From: a bacterium
GTDB lineage: Bacteria; Latescibacterota; UBA2968; GCA-2709665
Length of the DNA stretch: 11,156 nucleotides
Reading direction: 5' to 3'
NCBI GenBank assembly: GCA_027619145.1
Contig: JAQCGA010000073.1
Location: 1-11,156 of the forward strand
Shown here in pieces: positions 6,689 through 11,156 of the stretch (positions within the stretch are counted from its first letter, which is position 1; the number at the start of each line of letters is the position of its first letter). The notes under the pieces are model-generated. The model did not search any database and had not been told where the DNA came from. It saw only the letters and a program-made list of their open reading frames with translations. The translations under genes and the position numbers were made by a program.

Positions 6689-7855
6689 TTAGTTCTCAAC
6701 TTGCAGCCGCATCAGCGTCAGCACCCCGGAAGGCAACTGAAAGGAAACCTGAAACGGTTCCTCGACCGCCAGAACTTGCTCCTCAACCAGATCTGCACCG
6801 GCTCCGATTTCTGCCAGTAAGAATTGCTGCACACGCACCCGGCGGCCCCAGGCCAGCCCCGTAAATGAAGCGCGAACAGATATTGGCTCCCCTCCGGATT
6901 CGCGCCAGAAAAGAGCGATCACATCCTCCCCATCCAGGCTGCCAATGCCCGCAACACCACTCTCTTGCGGATCTACCGTAAGCACCACGCGAACCCGGCC
7001 CAACTGTTCCAAACCCTGGAGCGCAAGCAACCCGCCGCCATCTCCAGATGCATTCAGACACACGGCCTCGGTTCCGCTGTCCAGAACCGGAAGCAGGGCC
7101 GAAAGTGTGGCGGCCGCTGTACTTACCCCGGAATCTGGCCGCGCGTACCAACCACTCACGAGCAATCCGGGCGGCATTTCATATCCACTTTGGAGTGCGC
7201 GAACAGCATCCACAGAAGCACCCAGATCCTCCTTGCGGGCCTCCGGAACGTGCCAGCTTAAAAAATGAAGTGGTAAACTCAAATCGTGGCACCGCTTCAA
7301 AAGCATCGAAATTCCATTGGGCTCCCAATCCGCTCCGGCACCCCCAATCTGCACCTCGGGGGCAGCACGATAAATAGCCCATACCGCAGCTTCGTAATAC
7401 TGCAGATAGGGCTCATTGATACCGGGCAACCTCTGCGCAGAAATCTCAAAACGCGAAACCCGCTTTGCCGTGTGATCCACCGTATCAAAAACCAGTTCCG
7501 GCCAGAGTTCCTCCAGCGCATTTCCTTCCGGCACCGGCAATGGGAAAACCACCTCCACGCCACGCGCCGCCAGTGCATCCAGTGCCACATCCAGCGCCCC
7601 CCAGACATACGACCCACCGTTCAATTTCGAGGCCCAGGCCTCCTGAACCATGTCCGGGTCCAGCACCACGGTCCGCGGGTCCAACTCCCCGGGGATCTCC
7701 CCCCGATTCTCCGCCAACCCGCGCCAGATACTCGGGATCAACCCTACCCCTTCCCGGCAATCCAGACGTACTGAAACCTCGCGCACATCGGCCTGGGCAA
7801 ACGCACGCCCCCCCCAACCGACCAGAAACACACAAGCAAGCAGCACGCGAATCAT
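6689..7855 (-). CDS. Secreted GH39-like protein, probable pseudo-glycosidase
   Basis: The 388-residue precursor starts with a typical signal peptide (MIRVLLACVFLVGWGGRAFA, cleavage likely before QADV) and so is exported. The mature part resembles the GH39/clan GH-A barrel (beta-xylosidase, iduronidase): a strand ending RFEI, then YYEAAVWAIYRAAPEVQIGG, LHFLSWHVPEA (like the S-F-H-T-Y motif of GH39), and a strand LLVSGW followed by AAATLSALLPVLD, then a C-terminal beta region. In active GH39 enzymes RFEI would continue WNEP, and LLVSGW would read with a glutamate (TEW). Here these positions are SAQ (Q141) and SGW (G235), so both catalytic glutamates seem to be absent. A nearby NEP at 147-149 is a possible substitute acid/base. 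The start overlaps the M42 gene stop as ATGA, so translation is coupled. Sugar binding without hydrolysis is inferred. Confidence 0.65.
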   Translation of the reverse strand: MIRVLLACVFLVGWGGRAFAQADVREVSVRLDCREGVGLIPSIWRGLAENRGEIPGELDPRTVVLDPDMVQEAWASKLNGGSYVWGALDVALDALAARGVEVVFPLPVPEGNALEELWPELVFDTVDHTAKRVSRFEISAQRLPGINEPYLQYYEAAVWAIYRAAPEVQIGGAGADWEPNGISMLLKRCHDLSLPLHFLSWHVPEARKEDLGASVDAVRALQSGYEMPPGLLVSGWYARPDSGVSTAAATLSALLPVLDSGTEAVCLNASGDGGGLLALQGLEQLGRVRVVLTVDPQESGVAGIGSLDGEDVIALFWRESGGEPISVRASFTGLAWGRRVRVQQFLLAEIGAGADLVEEQVLAVEEPFQVSFQLPSGVLTLMRLQVEN

Positions 7856-8895
7856 ACCAGCGCCAGATCCGCACGATGGCCGTCTTCCACAAATGCCGTC
7901 AACAACCGAACCGTAGCCTCAATATCTTGCTTATCTGCCAGTTCAATAGATGTGTGCACGTACCGCGTAGGAATTGAAAGTGTCACCACCGGCACACCTG
8001 CCCGAATACGCTGCATCGCACCCGCATCCGTACCTCCCCGTGGCAAAATCTCCATCTGATATTGAATCTTCCGTTTTTCTGCCAGCTTTTTCATATGCGC
8101 CACCAGGCCAGGGTGCGAAATCGAAGATGTATCCATCAGCTTAATGGCCGCACCTTCTCCCAACCGGGTCACCTGCTCGTGTGCTGGCACACCCGGAATA
8201 TCTGCAGCCAGAGTAACGTCCAGCGCCACGCCCACATCCGGCTCTACCCCAAACGCACTCACCGTTGCCCCACGCAGGCCCACCTCTTCCTGCGTGGTCG
8301 CCACCGCGTACGTATCAAACCCGAATGACTTCGCTGCCTGCATCGCACGGATCATCACATATACCGAAAGCCGGTCATCCATCGCTTTACAACTCACCCC
8401 ACGGCCAATTTCCTGAAACTCCCGGTACAACGTCACCATCGAACCAATCTCTACCTCTTTTTTCACCTCTTTTGCTGGCAGATAAAGATCCACGCAGAAA
8501 TCGCTCACCTTCAGCGCCTGCTTCCGCTCTTCATCCGTCTGAATATGCGGCGGCTTGATCCCCGGATACAGCAACCCCGGAAAATCTCGCTTCTTTCCGC
8601 ACACCGTCACCCGCTGCGACACCATATTGCGCGGATCGTGCCCGCCCAGCGGAACCAGACGCAAACGTCCGTCGTCCTCAATATACGATACCAGAAATCC
8701 AATCTCATCCATATGCGCGGCAATCATCAACTTCTTTGCGCCCTTCTTCCCCTTCTTGCGCACAATCAAATTACCCAGCGCATCCACCCGCATCTCATCT
8801 GCCAGCGGCTCCAATTCTCGCCGCACAATCTCCCGTAACCGGGCCTCTCGTCCCGGAATACCGGAACACTCACAGAGTTCTTTCAGTAATTCCAT
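7852..8895 (-). CDS. M42 family metallo-aminopeptidase
   Basis: The 347-residue protein is the expected size for M42 peptidases (tetrahedral, dodecameric, dizinc aminopeptidases of the cytosol, sometimes annotated as endoglucanase or glutamyl/leucyl aminopeptidase). All catalytic elements are visible: AAHMDEIGF (H61, D63), the bridging aspartate in CKAMDDRLS, the catalytic glutamate pair in TTQEEVGLRGA, VALDVTLA, and the C-terminal GGTDAGAMQ and IPTRYVHTSIE with the last zinc-binding histidine. It should trim short peptides from their N-terminus. The ATG at 8895 is chosen because GGAG precedes it by nine bases; the longer frame up to 8958 adds residues unlike the family. Its stop overlaps the start of the GH39-like gene by four bases. 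It lies 135 bases downstream of the dehydrogenase stop, with a multi-hairpin in between. Confidence 0.93.
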   Translation of the reverse strand: MELLKELCECSGIPGREARLREIVRRELEPLADEMRVDALGNLIVRKKGKKGAKKLMIAAHMDEIGFLVSYIEDDGRLRLVPLGGHDPRNMVSQRVTVCGKKRDFPGLLYPGIKPPHIQTDEERKQALKVSDFCVDLYLPAKEVKKEVEIGSMVTLYREFQEIGRGVSCKAMDDRLSVYVMIRAMQAAKSFGFDTYAVATTQEEVGLRGATVSAFGVEPDVGVALDVTLAADIPGVPAHEQVTRLGEGAAIKLMDTSSISHPGLVAHMKKLAEKRKIQYQMEILPRGGTDAGAMQRIRAGVPVVTLSIPTRYVHTSIELADKQDIEATVRLLTAFVEDGHRADLALV

Positions 8896-8957
8896 AAATA
8901 CACGCTCCAGCGCTATCCTGCTATTGTTTGATGATCCCACCAACCAACTCCGGACCA

Positions 8958-9022
8958 CACCCTCCTGTCAATCCCTCTCCCGCCCAACGGGAGAGGGACG
9001 TCAGGCTATGCCTGACAGGGTG
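8958..9022. repeat. REP-like multi-hairpin element
   Basis: A perfect 10-bp stem, CCCTCTCCCG (8973-8982) with CGGGAGAGGG (8988-8997), is followed at once by a perfect 7-bp stem, GTCAGGC (9000-9006) with GCCTGAC (9010-9016). In addition CCTGTCA (8964-8970) can pair with TGACAGG (9013-9019) and CACCC with GGGTG, closing both in a larger fold. The CCCTCTCCC...GGGAGAGGG...GGTGAGGG wording is typical of dispersed REP-like palindromes. It sits between the dehydrogenase and M42 genes, where it could weaken read-through or protect the upstream mRNA; no T tract follows. Confidence 0.6.
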
Positions 9023-9030
9023 AGGGCGCC

Positions 9031-10035
9031 TCAGAACTTCGGAACCTTCACCGGCTTGCCCGAGCGCATAGACTGAAAAGCCGCTACGCATATCCCGGCC
9101 GTGCGCACTGCCTGCTCCAGATTCAACTGCGGCTCGGTTCCGTTTTCAATCGCCTGTAGCAGATCTGCAATCAGCGCGTGACGGCTGTCGTGCTCGCTGT
9201 CTTTTACTTCCACCGGTGCCCACTTTCGGGTTTCCAGATCTGCCACCAGATGTCCCGGAGACCCCGGCGCCGTCACATACGTTTTTTCAGTGCCATAAAT
9301 CTGCACATTCCGGAAACCTGGCCGCGCAGAACCCATCGTTGTAAACGTCTTGGCCACACATCCATTCTCAAACTTGATAATAGCAACCACACAGTCATAC
9401 ACATCCAACCCGTGCGCCTTCGTCGCAATTCCATTTCCATAGGCCGTCACCTCTTCAGCAGGAGAATCAATAATCCACTGAATCACATCCACCGGATGAA
9501 TACTCCCGCCAGCCGCCGCATTGTACTCCGCACCCAACTGACCGCGCCATCCCCCCTGAAACAGATTGATGTGATTCGCAATATAATCCGCTTCTGCATA
9601 AAAAATTTCGCCAAACTCCCCAGCCTTCACCTGCCGTTTGATCTCCTGAAAAACCTCTCCGTACCGAATCTGGCATCCATGAGATACCTTACACTTGGTC
9701 CTCCGGGCCGTATCGGCAATCCGCTGAATATCTTCAAGCGTCGTCGCCAATGGCTTTTCTACCAGCACGTGTTTACCGGCCTCCATCAACTCAACAGCCG
9801 GGTCTGCATGCAAATGATCCGGTGTACAAATCGACACCACATCCACATCTTTCCGATCCAACAGCGCACGGTAATCCGTAAAGCGATTCTCAATTCCATA
9901 TTCGTCGCCAACTTCGTTCAGCACCTTCTCATTCACATCGCAAATCGCGGTTACCTCCGCGCCGGAATCCCGGTACGAAGTAATATGTCCTTTTCCTACT
10001 CCCAACCCAATCACCGCAGCATGTAATCCTGCCAT
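9031..10035 (-). CDS. Gfo/Idh/MocA family NAD(P)-dependent dehydrogenase
   Basis: The 334-residue product has the complete family layout. An N-terminal Rossmann domain opens AAVIGLGVGKGH (G10, G12), followed by CTPDHLHAD and the EKP motif in LVEKPLATT (E93, K94, P95), where the lysine serves catalysis. The C-terminal alpha/beta domain contains VSHGCQIRY, KAGEFGEIFYAEADY and GGSIHPVDVIQW (H180, D183 as the usual substrate-side pair). Members oxidise or epimerise sugars, inositols and related polyols with NAD(P); the substrate cannot be read from the sequence. The start is supported by GGAG seven bases before the ATG. A partial relative ends 75 bases upstream on the same strand, so the two are probably co-transcribed. 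Confidence 0.93.
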   Translation of the reverse strand: MAGLHAAVIGLGVGKGHITSYRDSGAEVTAICDVNEKVLNEVGDEYGIENRFTDYRALLDRKDVDVVSICTPDHLHADPAVELMEAGKHVLVEKPLATTLEDIQRIADTARRTKCKVSHGCQIRYGEVFQEIKRQVKAGEFGEIFYAEADYIANHINLFQGGWRGQLGAEYNAAAGGSIHPVDVIQWIIDSPAEEVTAYGNGIATKAHGLDVYDCVVAIIKFENGCVAKTFTTMGSARPGFRNVQIYGTEKTYVTAPGSPGHLVADLETRKWAPVEVKDSEHDSRHALIADLLQAIENGTEPQLNLEQAVRTAGICVAAFQSMRSGKPVKVPKF

Positions 10036-10046
10036 CGTCTCTCTCC

Positions 10047-10065
10047 TTATATTCTTATATTCTTA
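10047..10065. repeat. Short 8-bp direct repeat
   Basis: TTATATTC occurs twice in tandem plus TTA, directly upstream of the ribosome binding site of the dehydrogenase gene. It makes the 75-base spacer A+T-rich; it may be a simple slippage repeat. Confidence 0.5.
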
Positions 10066-10110
10066 GAAAACCTCGGAACCATAAAATTTGCTATGCCCAG
10101 GCCATCAAGC

Positions 10111-11156
10111 CTACCCAAATGGCACCAGACTCGCACCCGAAGGTCTGGGGTCCTTAGGCCGGATCGGCGGTGCCTCGTACGATTGGTACGAAACCCCCAG
10201 GTGCGGCGTCTCTACGCGTACGTGCCCTCGATACCGAGAATCCAGCAGCGCATCCAGCGCCCCGGTGACCAGCAGCGTGCGTTCCACAGGATATTGCGGT
10301 TGTCCCGTCAAAAACATCTCATGGATATTGCGGCTCAAATAACTGAAATGCGCGTACGGTTCGCCTGGGAGAAACACCTCCATCCCCTGCACCTGCCCGC
10401 CCACACGACCTGCGTACCCGAATCCCGACATATACCCGCTCAGCATCAACGTGGCCGCCCGCAACCCATCTTCGTACTCCAATAGAAACACCGCCGGGTT
10501 CTCAGCGTGAGCCTCCATGTCTCCTTCTTTCTTCGCTTCAACGTGCTCCCGCGCCGCATCGGCCAGTTCCCGGGACCATAACCCATCGTCTCCCGCCTTC
10601 CACACCGCATCCCCTTCCAGACACTGAACCGCCCGGATACCGGTCTCCCCACCCTTTCGTCGTTCTACCATACACTGTAACAACTCCAATGCATGGAATC
10701 CGTAAATATCCAGCCCGCTGTACGACATAGAAAGCGCTTCTTCCACTGGCGTATCCAGTTCGTACTCGATCCACGGATTTCGCCACGCCACAGACACCGA
10801 GGACCCGGCCATAAACGGCACCTTCAACGCCTTCGCCCGGTCGTACATCCACTTTGCATTCGTCCAGTCGTACGCCAGATGTTTGTCGCTAAACACCGGC
10901 ACCGACCGGCCAGACGTAGCAAACACCCCGGCCACCTGTTCAAAAAAGAATCGGCGCGGGTGCATATGCTGCTCTTTTTCATTCCAGGCATAATCCCCGT
11001 GTTCACCAATAATCAACACCCCGTCCACCGCCAGCTCCTTGCCACCTAATGTCAGCGCCTTCGGAATGCTATTGTAAATAGGTACCCCATACTCTTTCGC
11101 CAGTCCAACACCCACATCGTTTTCGTGCACCTGATCCATATACATAGATACAATAT
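10111..11156 (-). CDS. Divergent Gfo/Idh/MocA-like protein (N-terminus beyond window)
   Basis: The frame stays open to the window edge (codons for I-V-S precede the first visible methionine at 11145), so the real start lies outside and at least 347 residues are seen. Landmarks are SMYMDQVHENDVG, DGVLIIGEHGDYAWNEKEQ, PVFSDKHLAYDW, PFMAGSSVSVAWR, SGLDIYGFHALELLQCMVERRKGGE, AVQCLEGDAVW and FLTGQPQYPVERTLLV. I recall this as a family annotated as Gfo/Idh/MocA oxidoreductases in Latescibacterota- and planctomycete-like genomes. The canonical EKP lysine motif appears as SDKH, so catalysis may differ or be absent. The gene would precede the canonical dehydrogenase in one transcript. The N-terminal nucleotide-binding glycines cannot be checked. 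Confidence 0.75.
   Translation of the reverse strand, partial: IVSMYMDQVHENDVGVGLAKEYGVPIYNSIPKALTLGGKELAVDGVLIIGEHGDYAWNEKEQHMHPRRFFFEQVAGVFATSGRSVPVFSDKHLAYDWTNAKWMYDRAKALKVPFMAGSSVSVAWRNPWIEYELDTPVEEALSMSYSGLDIYGFHALELLQCMVERRKGGETGIRAVQCLEGDAVWKAGDDGLWSRELADAAREHVEAKKEGDMEAHAENPAVFLLEYEDGLRAATLMLSGYMSGFGYAGRVGGQVQGMEVFLPGEPYAHFSYLSRNIHEMFLTGQPQYPVERTLLVTGALDALLDSRYRGHVRVETPHLGVSYQSYEAPPIRPKDPRPSGASLVPFG

Noticed and set aside
5551..6864. Long plus-strand open frame (437 codons) opposite the sigma factor gene
   Set aside because: It is rich in H, P, R and Q, without family motifs, and lies antisense to a clear sigma70 factor; a codon-bias shadow.
7465..7977. Proline- and arginine-rich plus-strand frame across the GH39-like and M42 genes
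   Set aside because: Low-complexity shadow spanning two real genes.
10123..10137. TGGCAC-N5-TCGC, a near sigma54 match on the plus strand
   Set aside because: Lies within the 3' end of the partial dehydrogenase-like gene, has a mismatch in the -12 box, and points to no plus-strand gene.

Overview
The window holds ten identifiable protein genes or gene parts, nine on the minus strand and one on the plus strand. It looks like a free-living, uncultured-type bacterial genome of moderate G+C. The mix points to an environmental lineage such as Latescibacterota, Poribacteria or planctomycete-like bacteria: divergent Gfo/Idh/MocA dehydrogenases, a sugar-isomerase TIM barrel, cytosolic neutral-ceramidase-like hydrolases, a bifunctional-nuclease/UVR fusion and a RpoD-type sigma factor. 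This placement is inferred from gene content only; no rRNA or other decisive marker is present.

Layout, left to right. 46-720 (minus): BFN/DUF151 domain protein with a C-terminal UVR motif. 832-2118 (minus): first ceramidase-like hydrolase, with a good sigma70-type promoter and a 16-bp palindrome upstream. 2119-2789: no intact gene; it holds a probable frameshifted relic (2336-2643) and a G+C-rich structured element (about 2665-2791) of uncertain nature, possibly a mobile-intron RNA remnant. 2790-4133 (minus): second, more A+T-rich ceramidase-like hydrolase, perhaps acquired. 4134-4608: an unrecognised possible gene fragment and otherwise nothing clear. 4609-5442 (plus): sugar phosphate isomerase/epimerase-like TIM barrel, ending at a strong bidirectional terminator (5475-5511) shared with the convergent sigma factor gene. 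5554-6405 (minus): sigma70-family factor, preceded by an exact sigma54 -24/-12 consensus (6506-6520) and a nested palindrome. 6689-7855 and 7852-8895 (minus): secreted GH39-like protein lacking both expected catalytic glutamates, and an M42 aminopeptidase, overlapping by an ATGA. 8958-9022: compact REP-like multi-hairpin. 9031-10035 (minus): Gfo/Idh/MocA dehydrogenase. 10111-11156 (minus): divergent dehydrogenase-like protein cut by the window edge.

Functional reading. The two dehydrogenase-type genes, and possibly the TIM barrel, suggest catabolism of unusual sugars or polyols. The ceramidase-like proteins have no signal peptide and lack the C-terminal domain of true ceramidases, so they are probably cytosolic amide or ester hydrolases of unknown substrate. 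The most distinctive regulatory observation is a sigma54 promoter in front of an alternative or primary-like sigma70 factor, which would form a sigma cascade like the RpoN-RpoS cascade of Borrelia. The most distinctive protein observation is the apparent pseudo-glycosidase coupled to an M42 peptidase.
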